A stretch of DNA of 64,000 bases, taken from positions 7,750,001-7,814,000 of the forward strand of contig CM082579.2 of the NCBI GenBank assembly GCA_040954595.2, given 5' to 3'. The DNA is from Balanoglossus misakiensis (lineage: Eukaryota > Hemichordata). Shown piece by piece: positions 10,088 to 30,205 of the stretch. The position numbers were made by a program, and so were the translations under genes. Each line of letters opens with the position of its first letter. Position 1 is the first letter of the stretch. A model generated the notes under the pieces. That model worked only from the letters and a program-made list of their open reading frames with translations, was not told the origin of the DNA and ran no database searches.

Positions 10088-13000
10088 ATGGAGTTCATAC
10101 AGTCGAGTTTTCGCCGGCTTTCATCGGTGCTTGTTGTCGTCGCGATCGTCGCTGTCCTTATCCTGGAAGTTGCCCAGTGCCAGGACATCAAACAGCAGCT
10201 CCAACCGAAAGACAATGACAACTATATTAAACAAGGCGACGAAAAGGAAGAGGGAGACGCGGTAAGTATGAGAAAGAAGCCAGGTCGCCAGTCAACTCGA
10301 CTTATAATGAGTATTATGCATGCGATAGCATGGACTGGTCAGTTGGTCCTGGTGAAGCTGGTGTATATTTACTACGGCTTGGGTCAACTCTAAGTATGGG
10401 GCTAGGGTGATTATGTAACACATTAACTGACAATCGTTGGCTTTGATCATATCGTTCGTAGATATTATAAATGACTGTAACTGTATAAATGGTGAAATGG
10501 CAAAATATGCTGGAATTACGTTTACAGTGTGATATTCGTCCAAATTTGATTGCCAAATATTAACAAGAATGGCAGATGATTTGCATGGTTATTGAGTTGC
10601 CCCATCATTCATCATGCATGATGATGATGCAAGATAATTTGGGCAATAATGATACATTATTATTAATAAATGTACTGCATCACTGTACTTCGTCAGCGTC
10701 ATAAGCCACAAACCATGGAAACAGCGTGCGCCTTTCCAAGGTCTGTGTTGGATCCTCATCCCAAAATTAAATAATCCTCCAGATAATATTGTGCCATTTG
10801 GTCATGCCAAGTAAAATAGAATATTATTGGCTACTTGTGTAGACAGACCCTGCATAAACAGTGTATTTACTTACAATTGGGAATAAATTAGTGAATGATA
10901 TTGTTATAAATCTGATTTAGGGTAGAAGCTGTATACCAATCCATACATTGTTTTTTGACTCCATTCTACATGTACATCCTACACCCATGTAGAAATGCAT
11001 GTACGGTAATCAGCGTTTTGATTTCTGGCAAACGAGGCATAGACTCGACTATTGACATGTACTGATAATGCTTCATAATTTGAGGTTTGTTTACTGTTAT
11101 GGTTACAGCTATAGTCTGTGTGTGTGTGTGTGTGGGGGGGGGGGGGGTTAAACTAAAGTAAATAGAACCATGAGTCATATCATGGCTGCATGATCATCTC
11201 TCGTGCGTCTCCATTGTATTACCAAGTGGTAGCAGTGATTGATGGTGCAGTGCCAGATAACCCAGTTATGTCTCTATTTAGGGCGCAACTTATAGATTTA
11301 GCCAGAGTGCAGCGTACTGTACATATCACAGTGAGATTGTTGGAGGTCAAAGGTCAGAGTATGTGCATTGACCAATTCCTTGCCAACTATTATTGCCATC
11401 GGAATATGCATGAACATCACACTAAATTCATTTTGCATCTCACCTCTGCGGTAGCATGATTTCAGACATGCATGCATGTATGTATGATTGCAATGCATGT
11501 ACATACATCATACATGTACACTTGCCTCATTGCTTTCCCAAAATATACTAACAGCATATCATTTCCTTCCAAATTGAACCGAAACCATCCCGGGTAGACC
11601 GTTGCCTCTGATTCCCGTACCGACATTCCGGTGACTGCTGTCCCATCCGATGATATCCCCATCCCCCCAAAGACCACCCTCCTCCATGACGCCCCTCCTC
11701 TGCACACACCTTTCACACCCGACCACTTTCCTCCAACCACTCTGCTCTCTGAGTATGATGCTTCCCTGATTTCGGAAGAAAACCACCAGGACTGCACATA
11801 TTCCGTCCATAACCTGAGCAAACGGCACCTGACCGCCAAGATTGTCAGGGTATCTCGCCGGCATCTGGTATGTGTGTCACTGTCATTTTTCTGCTTCTGC
11901 ACGTGATTGTCTAAATTTTCTCCCCTGAAGTCAACTATTGTGGATCTATACATTGTATGTGCAGTGAAATGACATCCAGTAACCTCATGTACCATTTCCA
12001 ATTTTTAAAAATATTTTATGAACATGACATGGAAATTATTTTTTCATTTAATTTTTGGAAAATCACAGAAATTCATTATCGTATCAAATATTTTCAGTAG
12101 TTTGCAAATTAGTCAATTCTGTATCTGGAATTAATCAATTATGTAGCCTTTGATGAGTTCCGCAGTACGCATGCACAAACAGGAAATGCACCATGTTGGC
12201 AAAAATCTATTTCCAGCACTGCCTTTACTTGGCCTATCAAATACCATATGCCATACTATAATTATTCATTCCACCAGTAAGATGAAATATGGTCAACTGT
12301 GTGTACACTTAATTCCCCTCCCCACCAAGTCTATGAGAGTTATTATTTGTGAGGTTGTGGCATGCCTTCTGGCAAAGAGGGTGAGGACACGTTCTTTTTT
12401 AAAATTACCAGTAGATATACCACCAATACAATAACATGTACTTCCATTCATCCAAATGGTGAAATGACTGCCAAGTGCCAAAACAGCTGTACAGTGCAGG
12501 TACATGTATAAACTATGCACATCAACACGATGTACTTAACTTAGTGTCAGGGTTTAAAATCTGGACTAGTTTCTTTTGAAAAAGGAGTGTGTTAAAGTCA
12601 ACGCAACAAAACCATCACGTTTCACACCTGTTGCAAGTGTGCACATACATGTAAATGTAGCATCTCATTTATATAAATAATTTCATTCTTGATCTTCTGC
12701 AGGCCAGCGACAGCAACGATGGCTGGTTTTCTGGTGGCGTCGGGTTCGCCCACGCCTTCGCGGCGTCGATCTCGGTGATCATCGTCAGCGAACTGGGAGA
12801 CAAAACTTTCTTCATCGCGGCCATCATGGCCATGAGACACTCCAGGTTGACAGTTTTCAGCGGTGCCATGTTGGCTCTGGGAATTATGACGGTTCTGTCA
12901 GGTAAGTGCTCTTCATGTTGTACCACTCTTGTGACTCACCTGCAAATGAAACATTACCTGTCAGAACAGTTACTTTGATGTATCTGCTTGAGAATGTGTT

Positions 13001-14414
13001 CTTTCAAAATGCCTTGAAAGTTTTAAACACAATCAGTTTCATTACGTCAATATTTGGAGTTCGTCAAAATTTATCGTTCACGAAAATTTTCAGTTTTACA
13101 GTACATCCTGCAGTCTGAATGCACTTAGGAGTATACACACGGTGTTGTTATGTTGCTACGGTGACCACTTCTGGGTGACACCAGTGGGAATGCTAAGGAT
13201 ATTATCATCCAGTTGAGTTGCTGTACATTTTTCTCTCTCTACCTCTGTAGCATTTCTCGGCTGGGCGACCACCATCATTCCGAGGAAATTCACGTATTAC
13301 GCCTCGACTGCCCTGTTTGCAATATTTGGTCTGAAGATGCTGAAGGAGGGCTGGTACATGTCGCCCGACGAGAGCCAAGAGGAGTTTGAAGAAGTGCAGG
13401 CAGAACTGAAGAAAAAAGATGAGGAGGTGAAAATAATATCGAGTTTAGTTTCTGAGATGTTGGTTTTGATTGTTTGGCATCAGCTCATGTACAGTGTAGG
13501 CCATCACGGACAAGCAAAAGTAACGAGTGTGATTTTTCCCTATTTTCAGAGAGAACGAGAACAACATTCCACTATTACACAAGACCCAGAATCGGGAGTC
13601 ATACGGGGAGGCCAAGTCAAAAGAAAATTCTTTGGTTTATTATCGCCAATTTTTATGGAGGCATTGGTGTTAACTTTCTTAGCCGAGTGGGGAGACAGGT
13701 CGCAGATCACTACGATAATATTAGCAGCTAGAGAGGTGAGTTTGTTCTTGGTCATTGCTGATACATGTTCCGTTTGCACCTCTATCCAAATTTAATTAAC
13801 AGCCCGGGTCACACCCTGATTTTTGAGAACAAGCGTCGAAGCAGTATTTTTTTGCTTTGCAATTTTAGAATTCTGCTCCTTTTATTCTACATGCCCCCTG
13901 TAAAAGAGGCATTTAGATTTCAGGGAATTGAGAATGGGGTATGCAGAGACTACATTTACACCATGGCTCTAATAAGAAGTTTATGGTACTGGTTGTTTTT
14001 CGATTGTTGATTGTGAAAATAGTAAAAGCAGCACAAAAATAACGTGAATCCACAGGCATTTGTTTCCCATGTCCTCCAGTCACACAAGGATTTCCTTTCG
14101 TCTTTACAGAATGTTTTTGGAGTAACAATAGGCGGTTGTTTGGGCCATGCTCTCTGTACCTCATTGGCTGTCATAGGAGGAAGATTTGTAGCTCAAAGAA
14201 TATCTGTTCGAACTGGTAAGTGGCGCGCTGGGTAATCCTGACTTCATTATTGTAATTTGGCTTCAGAGTCATAAACCAGAATTAACCATGTTCTTTCTCT
14301 CTTTTTTCTTCTCCCCATTCAGTTACCTTAATCGGAGGTGTGGTTTTCCTGATATTTGCATTTTCAGCATTCTTTCTTGACGACTCGTCATCAGAGATAC
14401 CTCCAGTTGCATAG
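10088..14414 (+). CDS. TMEM165: TMEM165, Golgi GDT1-family Mn2+/Ca2+ transporter
   Basis: Exons 10088-10261, 11598-11867, 12703-12901, 13251-13426, 13550-13735, 14110-14215 and 14323-14414 join to 1203 nt (400 aa). A hydrophobic signal sequence spans residues about 10-31 (ending VAQCQ). The two GDT1/UPF0016 signature motifs are present: ELGDKT at residues 178-183 and EWGDRS at 319-324. They lie in two inverted three-helix repeats separated by a charged cytosolic linker (SPDESQEEFEEVQAELKKKDEE). Family knowledge: these proteins import Mn2+ (and Ca2+) into the Golgi lumen in exchange for protons and support glycosylation. The protein is longer than the human one (324 aa), mainly because exon 2 adds about 90 Pro/Thr-rich lumenal residues. 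That exon is phase 0 on both sides with splice sites GTAG|ACC and CTG|GTATGT, so it could be optional. The final exon ends after SSEIPPVA. Confidence 0.96.
10262..11597 (+). other. TMEM165 intron 1
   Basis: The intron contains a (TG)n-(G)n tract at 11117-11147 and ATG/CAT-rich low-complexity sequence near 10605-10630. Short ORFs here have no recognisable content. Confidence 0.7.
11868..12702 (+). other. TMEM165 intron 2
   Basis: AT-rich intron sequence without a recognisable exon or repeat. It ends in a TTCTTGATCTTCTGCAG acceptor. Confidence 0.7.
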
Positions 14415-14447
14415 CACAGCATCAAAGACAAAAGGCAAGATTCTGTA

Positions 14448-14453
14448 AATAAA
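14448..14453 (+). terminator. poly(A) signal of TMEM165
   Basis: AATAAA 33 bp after the TAG stop, followed closely by an A-rich stretch. Further AATAAA hexamers occur near 14980 and 15022, so longer 3' UTRs are possible. Confidence 0.6.
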
Positions 14454-15440
14454 ACCGTGTAAAAATTGCAAAAAAAAAATCACTACATTTCTGTGAGGTA
14501 CGTCACAATATTCAAGAGGGCTGAACAGAATGAATTATCTTTACCTATTTCCAATTATAGCCACCCCCCCCCTCTGAAATGGTTTGTCAATCAGTATACA
14601 CTTGTATGTGCAGTTACAAAAGGGCAATTCTGATTTGCCGATTCTGCTGTGGCAGATCCATGCCAGCCAATCAGAAACTTGCTCCTGAAAATGTCTGTGT
14701 GCATAGCTGTCTTCACTGGAATGCTAATTTCTACAAGCCATCGGATACACACATATCAAGATGTGTTATACATCATGCACAGCTTTTGCACTGTCGTATG
14801 ATTGTGTTGACCTGGTAGAGTGTGTCAAAGGTCACTCATCCTGGACGTTTACCACCTACCGTTACTTCTCGTGTTTTTTTTTGAGATGCTGATGACATGG
14901 TCTTAATTTTTAGGAGGGGGGGGGGGGGCGCCTGACATTCCAGGGAATGGATATTTTTTTGAAATTTTGTCAATTTCAAAATAAACTACAATAGTGATAC
15001 ATATCTTGGTGAGCATTAACAATAAAGAAGAAATAGGTTGGGCAACACAGAGTTGACGTACATGTCTACTGCAGCGGGACTTTACTTATTTCTTTCCCCA
15101 AACTGGAGGATCAATTTCCTTTAAATAATGTAGAAAAGGAAGTAGATTGTACCGGTAATATTTGAGGGGTACATGGCTTTTGGTTTATCTGGTAACAAGT
15201 AATTACAAGTAGTACTTAGTCAATTTTTTTTGTTAGATTTTTTTAAAACTACATGTAGTAGAATTTTAAGACATTTTTTTCATTTACCACAAAAATGTAA
15301 TTTTCAATTCACTGTGTCGGACGTACTGCATACTCTACTTCTCCTGGTAAGGGCCTATGCTCAGTTGGAAGGTCAACCTCATTTACTGTGAAAATTATTC
15401 CTCAATATGATGAACCAGTTGATTTTCGTTCATGCGTGTC

Positions 15441-15450
15441 CTATAAATAA
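15441..15450 (+). promoter_or_regulatory. MEF2-like AT-rich motif
   Basis: CTATAAATAA matches the MEF2 consensus YTAWAAATAR at nine of ten positions or better, and is also TATA-like. Isolated motif in an otherwise unannotated intergenic region. Confidence 0.2.
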
Positions 15451-18104
15451 GGTCAGGTGCAATAGTTGGTTGGGTTTGTGACATAGCAATACAGGAAATT
15501 TCCTAAGAAATGCTGTTGTAAGTTCGCTTATTAAGTCAGTTCCGTTGTGGCTGTCATGCTAATTTTATGTGTACAGTGATTGCTGTGGACGACCGACAGT
15601 CAATTGGTATTATCCATTGTATGTTTTCTGTCTCTTTACTCCACTGTATCAAGACTCATATTCACAAGCTGAAAGTTGAGCTCACAATAAATGCGCTCTA
15701 CACAAGCTACAGGGGCCATTAACAGCAACACCTGTCTACATCGAAAACACTGTTGGGAATATTGTTTAGATTGTAGGATTCTTGTTCACCGTACACAGGT
15801 TTACATTTGTATTATCTGTTCGGTGAACACAGGGTAGAGCAGTGTGCAGTGTTTGGTGTAGACAGGTTTTCAACTATTTCAATACGCACAAATATGTACA
15901 TGTATGTTGTATTATTAATATTTTAGTACTTTATGTTTGGTGTTAGAGTCATTTCTGTTTTGTCGTTCTTTGTTTGACCTATCATGGGGAATCAGGTATG
16001 ATTCACTGATGGGAAACTGCAACTGTCTGCCCAACTATGTGAAATATCTGTATAACTTTGCAGTCAATCGACCTGTATTCATTAACATGCATTAACCAAG
16101 AGTTCTTTGTCTGACGAAAAATAGACACACTTTGACAGTAAATTTTATCACCTGTGCCAGTAAATGTGAAGCAAGCTGATGAAAAGAGACTTGCTTGCAA
16201 AGAGATGACGTTCTGACTTGTAGATTGCAGATTCGGTTCTGTGGTGTTTCACTTAATAGACAGGCATAGCATGTCCCGTAATGGCCAGTCATTATGCTAT
16301 TTGATTGCTTAGATAATGTGGAAGTTCTAAAACATTTGGCTGCATTAACATTCAATTTGTAGGCATATGCGTTTTGAGACGGCGATGGCTCTTGAACAGG
16401 CCACTGTGAATGCAGTTACACTCAAAGTCGTTATGTGATCTGGTCGAATACTCAGGGTAAAAGGAAGAAGAATTTCTATTTTAGCAATTGAAAGACAAAT
16501 GTTATTTTAATCCTAGTCTTTGTGTATATTGTATTTCTTCAAATGTATCGCAATACTGTGCAATGTTCTGACCAGACCAGATGTGTGCATGTGATATTTT
16601 GTGTTTTCAAATTGTGCTGAGATATAATATTCATGTCAGAAGTTGATTTTGTGAGAATATTGTTTTGCGAAGTAGCATTTTTATATATTTTGCACAATAT
16701 TATTGGTATATATTAGACACATTTGCCTACATGTAGGTTTTTCGATACAAAACCCATAACTGCAGTATTATAGGCTTTTGCAGGAATCTAGCGCCCCCAG
16801 TGGCCAACATTCAGACTTCAGGAGTCACTAGTTGGTGGTGATGGTGGGCAAATGGTGTTCGTTGTAAATGGCTTGCCTTAAATTGTACAGTATAAGCATC
16901 AAGGTTTTGGGGAGTTTTGTATTGAAAAATGCAAAAGTTCATTGTCTTCTGGAACCCAGAAACTACATGTACATGTATTTTGTGTCCCTGTATTTTGGCA
17001 GCAAAGATGCTTATTTGTCAACTGTTTTGCTGTGGGTCACATGTTTATATACACCTGTGGTGGAATATGTAAAATTTACATTCATGTAGTAACTACGCCA
17101 CTTGGAATGTACGCTTCCATGTCGAACCCAACCACACATCTAAATATTTATACATAACAATTTATACAAAGTATTCTCATTTCTGTCAAAGTTAATTTCC
17201 AAATGTTGATGTGACATTATCGATATCATTATATTCATCAGTCAGTTTCATTAAAAGAAAATTGTCGTGGGTGACTTATATTTCACCTTGTTTATTGGTG
17301 GTACAAAATTCCAGCTGCGATACTGTTAGCGACCTGCGGTGATGCCGGGTTAGCCGTGGGGGCTATTATTCGGTCCACTGGTTGGTGCTGGTGTTATTTT
17401 TGCTGGTACCAGCTCCTTCAATCCTTTGCGGTCGGACCGGCTTTGCATGCCACCCACAGCCGGTGCTATTAGTCTGTTTGTTGATTTAATGTGAATTTAT
17501 AACGATAAGCCGAGTACCACGCCCTCCGGTTATCATCTGTTTTCCCCCTCTGGTACGATGAGATGGTGTTTGGTTTTAAGTGGGCATGTGCGTAAGGGTT
17601 TCACATGAAGCCCGTGGTTGGTGCGGGAGACAGATCTCCTGTGTAATATCACCGGTGTTTGAAGCGACTAAACTGGCACGCCATGGCCAAGATTGAGATA
17701 GCGCGTACACTTGAGCTATCAGTCTGGTGGCGTCTTTGCGACAAAGGGTGGTCGGAGGTTTTAATATGTCAAATCCAAACAGTGTTTTGTGTATTTTTTT
17801 TTCACGTTTTCATCTGTGGCCGGACCCTTTTCGGGAAACTGAACAGCAGGATTTTCTGCACATGTTCCTGGATTGTCAAAATTTCCCCCAAATTAAAAGA
17901 AACCCGCAGTCAACTTTCCAGATGATAGTTACCGAGGCCGGTGTGTGCGTGGGACGCAGATGAATCCGCGCCAATTTCAAGATGCGCGATTGGTATTGTT
18001 ATGTCTGAGTACCTAGTATCTGCAGGCATCTGTCATCCACTATCATCTTGTTTACAAATACACGTGTGTGGCGCAACTGTCACTGAAGCCGCAACCCCAT
18101 CAAT

Positions 18105-18118
18105 GTTGCCTTGGCAAC
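18105..18118. promoter_or_regulatory. palindromic RFX X-box
   Basis: GTTGCCTTGGCAAC is a perfect two-half-site palindrome of the X-box form GTTRCC-N2-GGYAAC bound by RFX factors. No gene start is visible within 4 kb, so it could be distal regulatory DNA or chance. Confidence 0.4.
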
Positions 18119-19475
18119 CTATTACGGGTACGAGGATGCGGCGCCATTCTTATCATGAAACTCACGATTCTCTCCTCTACAAGGTTCCGATTTTTAAGGG
18201 TCGCTTCTAACCTTGTATGATTCAGATGGAAATATTGCCAAAATGCGACCGACTTTATTACGCAAAACCTGCCATTTTTCTGTCTTGTTCTCGGCAAACT
18301 GGCAAGCTATAAATAAATGATTTGAATGTGTAGGCCCTAATAACTATATGATTGTAAAAGTAACTTATATTAAGCCGCACTTCACGTCAAGTCAATCGCA
18401 CAACAGCAGCTGCTGTGCATGTTGTAAATGGATCCCCATGTGCTGCTAACTTTTATCGTTTTCCTCCCCCAGCCGCGATTACAATTACTTGCATCAAGTT
18501 GAATCAATCAAATTGTACCCAGGCAAGTGTCAAATGATGACGTAACGCGTGAACCCGTTCGGCTTTCTCTTACGAATCTTGGCAGAAATTTAATCCAAGA
18601 AGGCAGCTCGGTTTACCAGACTGCCAGATAACTTCACTGCACCAGACTGCTACAGGACAAAGGGCGCGGCATTCTGTGATAAAGAGCTATCAAAAGGATT
18701 TGCAGAATATACTCTGCCGAAGGATACGGAGTAATGATCATTATTTTCTACGACCGTGTTTGGCGGGGAACGGATCACTCTGTTCCCCAAGCATAACACC
18801 ACCCACGTCACGAGAAGCTTCACCGCCACCTTGGCAATGTACGGGGATCACCACGCATCACTGAGCACACGACCCATGCCTGTTAACAGTTCCAAAATAT
18901 CTCCAGGAACACGCACCCCTAGGTGACACCTGATCAAAAGACGCCGAGGTTTTTGGCATGATCTGTGTCTGTCAGTCGAGCTCAACTGCGAGCATTAAAG
19001 CTACTACACAAAACTTTCGCTGCCGGTCGACGGTCCCCTGAGTGCGGGGCGTAGAATGATGACCGTTCTCTCCCGAGGTGTAAAACAAATCCGCGCACAC
19101 CTCAGGAAATGTCGAGGCTGTTCACGTGTCATTGTACGGCTACCCTGCTGCATCTCATAAACAATATGGACTGCATGGCTGGAGGAATGGGCCGGGAGGG
19201 AGGGTGGGGGTATACTTTACAAACCGGCACGCGATTCCTCGCATGAAACCCGTTTACATATACATGTAATAGTAACGGTTAGGCAACACCGGGGAGCTCT
19301 TCGGGCTAAGGGTTGACTTCAGTTCGCGAGCTTTTGACCGAAAACGGCGGGAGGGGGAGGGAACTGGGTTTTACCGCCGTAGGCTATCTCGGAAAAGACC
19401 AAACAGCCTTCTTTAGGAGCGCGGTGTTTCACATTTCCAAATCAGAACATTACTTCACGGCCATTTATTAAAGTA

Positions 19476-19551
<76 letters not shown>
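19476..19551. repeat. (CAT)n microsatellite
   Basis: About 25 uninterrupted CAT units in the TMEM165-CHST14 intergenic region. Confidence 0.98.
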
Positions 19552-19552
<1 letters not shown>

Positions 19553-22500
19553 CTCAATCGCTTTGGCGATTTGCCAAAAACAAACATCTCTCGAACACAG
19601 ACCAGCATTCCTGTGACAATATGGAAAAAAATACGGCCTTCTCTCCCAAACTCGACCCTTGCGAGTGTCTATTGATATCAGATTCAAACTTAGAAATGTC
19701 GAAAATGTGCCGGCGAGTGTTTCCAGTAATTGCTTGTCAAAGAAGATTGCTAATGAAAATGCAAGCTGCTCTGTCCGTAATATTAACAGACGTAACACGG
19801 GGTGAAATGTCAGCCCATCAAGTAACAAGAACATGATCGCCGGCACGTGACAGTATGATGGCAGTAATCACTTTCGTGTGTTGAATGGTTTCACGTAATA
19901 TGCCCTCATGATGTTAGTTGTTTATTCGGTGAATTTGTATTGACTTTGGATAATGGGAACCGAAAATAAATGGGCGAAGGTTAAGAGTGAAATGTAAGAA
20001 GCAGAGTAATAATTCGTAGTAAGAATCCGGTGAATGGAGGTGTCGGATAGACCTTCAATTATTGAAGTTACATCACGTCTTCATTTCTACCCTGGAATGA
20101 AGTATGTCCAGACAATTGCGGTTTTGTATGAGCTGGAGAGAAATGCTGCCAACAATGGAGTACCTTGTTTTTGTCCGAAGTCTGAACCCGAGAGACCGAT
20201 GCATTACAGTGTTATTACAAGAAACGCTCGGTGTGACCTGTATTCGGCGGCTTTTGTGCCCCCGTGTTTATACATCCTAATGAATAAGTCTAGGCACCCC
20301 CGAGACACGGCCACTGTGACGAGAGAGAACCGCTGAGAAACTGGCTTTAGGGATTTGATCGCCAGCCATAGTTTATATTCTGCAACAGATATCCGTCACC
20401 CGCAGTTTACTTTGAACGGCCTTGGCAGTGACCCTACTCGAACTATCATCTCCGAACCCTGCGGAGCATTAGTTATCACCTCGGCCTATAAATACTTAAA
20501 TCGCAAACACTGTCTCAATGTTGTGATAACAGTTTGTCTACATTAACACCAAATCACTGGCGTGGCAACTTTCTGGTTGAGTGGTTCCAATAATCAGACC
20601 CCAATTTTTTGGATAACGCGACTCCAAACAACTGTTCAATTCCTTCATAGACCGAGGGCAAAGCGTCGAACATTACTGTACTAACATAGGTAAAACAAAA
20701 CTAAAAGATTTTGCATAAGATCATACCCGGTGATTCCCGTACATCGGGTTTTATATTCGCTGAAATGTTCTACATCCGAAGCATGCGCGGAATTTAGCCA
20801 CATTGCCCCGAGCAGGCCACTAAATTTAGACAATACAAACCATATGGAGCTTACCATGCGCATGGCAAATCAGTTGTGACTAGTGACAGTGTTGGATCAT
20901 TCGATCAACTGACTGTGTCCTAGAGTGTATGCCACAATCCCAGAGACCCTGGAATTGCTCTAGTGGATTTTAATTTCATGATTTTTGGAATCAAAATTCG
21001 TATTCATATATATGTGCATATAGGTGCTAACCTTTAACACTAACTGATATAACACATTTATATCAAACATTGCTTGAGGATCAAGAAGTCAATGGAATAC
21101 CTTCGGGTCATTTGATGGGTCACCGGAAACGCGCGAGCAACTTAAGATTTGCCCGACCTACCGATAATTAGAGGCTCGTGCAAAAACATATCGAACGGCC
21201 GGCAGATGAAATCAAGCCGCTACCAGCCTCACCTTAGCCTCACCCTACCCCAAATTATAACGGAAAAAAATCCCCAAAAGTGATCATACATTGATTTTCG
21301 AGGCGCAGTCTACCTCAAGTTAACTTCGAGGTCCACGGTGTGCAATAAGAATATATCCCAGCTTCGTGGAGAACTTTTTTAGAAAGGCGTGGTCAAGTAG
21401 TCTGCACTCTGCGTTTCAGTCTAAAAGGAGCAATTATCCACCCCAGAAAATTTCGCATTTGACCGCAGGGTCTAAGAAACAAAATTAACCTTTTCAAACC
21501 CTTTCCAGTAAGAATGGCTCTAGCCTTGGGCGCATAATCCCCGCGTGTTTGCTGAAACTCTTGAGACGGGAAATTCAAGTCCTCCGTGTTAAAAAACAAA
21601 AGCGAACGCTTTTACTCAGAATGGCAACTTTTAAATGTGACCTCAGTTTTGACGATAGCTTATTCAAAGAAGAAAACACCGTGCATTGGAGCGGCTGAGG
21701 GAAAAGGGAAAACTTTAAGTGATCATACGCTACACCGTGAAATTACTGACGCGTCGGCCGATTAAATCGTTTCTTTGGTTTAATCCAACTGTGTCTCGGT
21801 GTTTATTCAAGTATAGAAACCCACCACAATGCTCCACTGATGGAAGCAATTTTTGGCCCGAGCAATCATGTCAACGATGACGGGTCGAAGTCACGGCTGG
21901 TTCCTTTCATTCGACTAAAACCATTTGAGTGGTTTGTCCGTCTTGCAGTTTGTAAAAGGCACGCAGACATTCAATTTGTGGAATTTTCCGCTGTTCCAGG
22001 CCACCATCAATAATCATAGGTATGCAGTTTCAAATTGCTGTGTACCTGAAAGTATTCCTTGGTCACTGACCCGAGTCTGTGTTTGTTTGTCTATGTGTGA
22101 GAGAGAGGGGCGAGAGAGGTTGGAGAAAGTTGGACAAAGTGAGATGGGAGAGAGAGAGACAGACAAACCGATGCCCCATAACCTTGTCCGCTTCTTTGTC
22201 GTACGCGTGGTTACCGTGGTTACGAAGGTAAACTTCGGCAGCTTCGCGCCGATGAGCTTCCCAGATTACGATCAATCAGGTGAAACGCCCTGATAAGAAG
22301 AACGTTGTGTTGGCACCGGTAACTATCGGACTTCGCCGCCAGTTGCCATAAAGACCTCGCCTGCACCACAAATAATAAAACACCCGCTGATAAAAATCAC
22401 ACACTGCAAACACAAAAACCGAATTTCAACGAGTAAGATTGCGATTGACAGCCTGTCGTTTTTTATGAGCATTTACTGATTGTTTCTGGTGTAGCAAGAT

Positions 22501-23063
22501 GCGACGTTTTGGCTCACGCACATGTGCAGTAGATCAGATCAGAATGGCCACAAAAAAATTCTGAAATTCACGAATTAAAACCACCTCTCTTGACGATAGC
22601 GATGATAAAATAAACATACGAATGAACATGTACAGAACCTTACACTTTTCATCTGAAATTTTTCACTTTTATAGTTAGTATTTTCTCTTGGAAAAACGTG
22701 ATGTACAAGTAGTAAATGTCCCAGACTGGTCATGTCATTTCGTGTCTCGAAAGGGCTTCGTCCCGTTCCATGCTGATATACCCGCCTGCAGTGCATTCAA
22801 CTGTCACGTGCCGGGAGAAAAGTGTCGTACACATTTACGGAACTGACCACGTGTTTCAACTCCTGCGCTACCTTATATCCTGCCATTTTCGGCGGGTGGC
22901 AACTTGTCCGAGTCCGCCATTTTGAAATCTTAAACAACCATCAGGATTGTTAGACTGTCGTCTCTTTAACTAATTAAAAACTCGGTGCATTTTCTTGACT
23001 ACCAGCGCAAGAAAATTATGACAGAATAACCGCTAACGACCCACCCTAAAGATGTCTATCGTG

Positions 23064-30205
<7,142 letters not shown>

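Larger units (their letters stand above)
14454..23063. other. 8.6-kb convergent intergenic region, no gene recognised
   Basis: This lies between the 3' ends of TMEM165 (+) and the CHST14-like gene (-). I read the short ORFs here, such as those at 17659-17925, 17727-17963 and 20034-20336, and recognise no family. The region 17300-17950 is GC-richer and looks different from its surroundings. Contents noted separately: a MEF2-like site (15441), an RFX X-box (18105), a (CAT)n microsatellite (19476) and a TATA-like TATAAATA at 20487. Non-coding RNA or regulatory DNA is possible. Confidence 0.6.

Noticed and set aside
16783-16800. CTCF-like AGCGCCCCCAGTGGCC
   Set aside because: Spacing is one base short of the CTCF core, so the match is not good enough.
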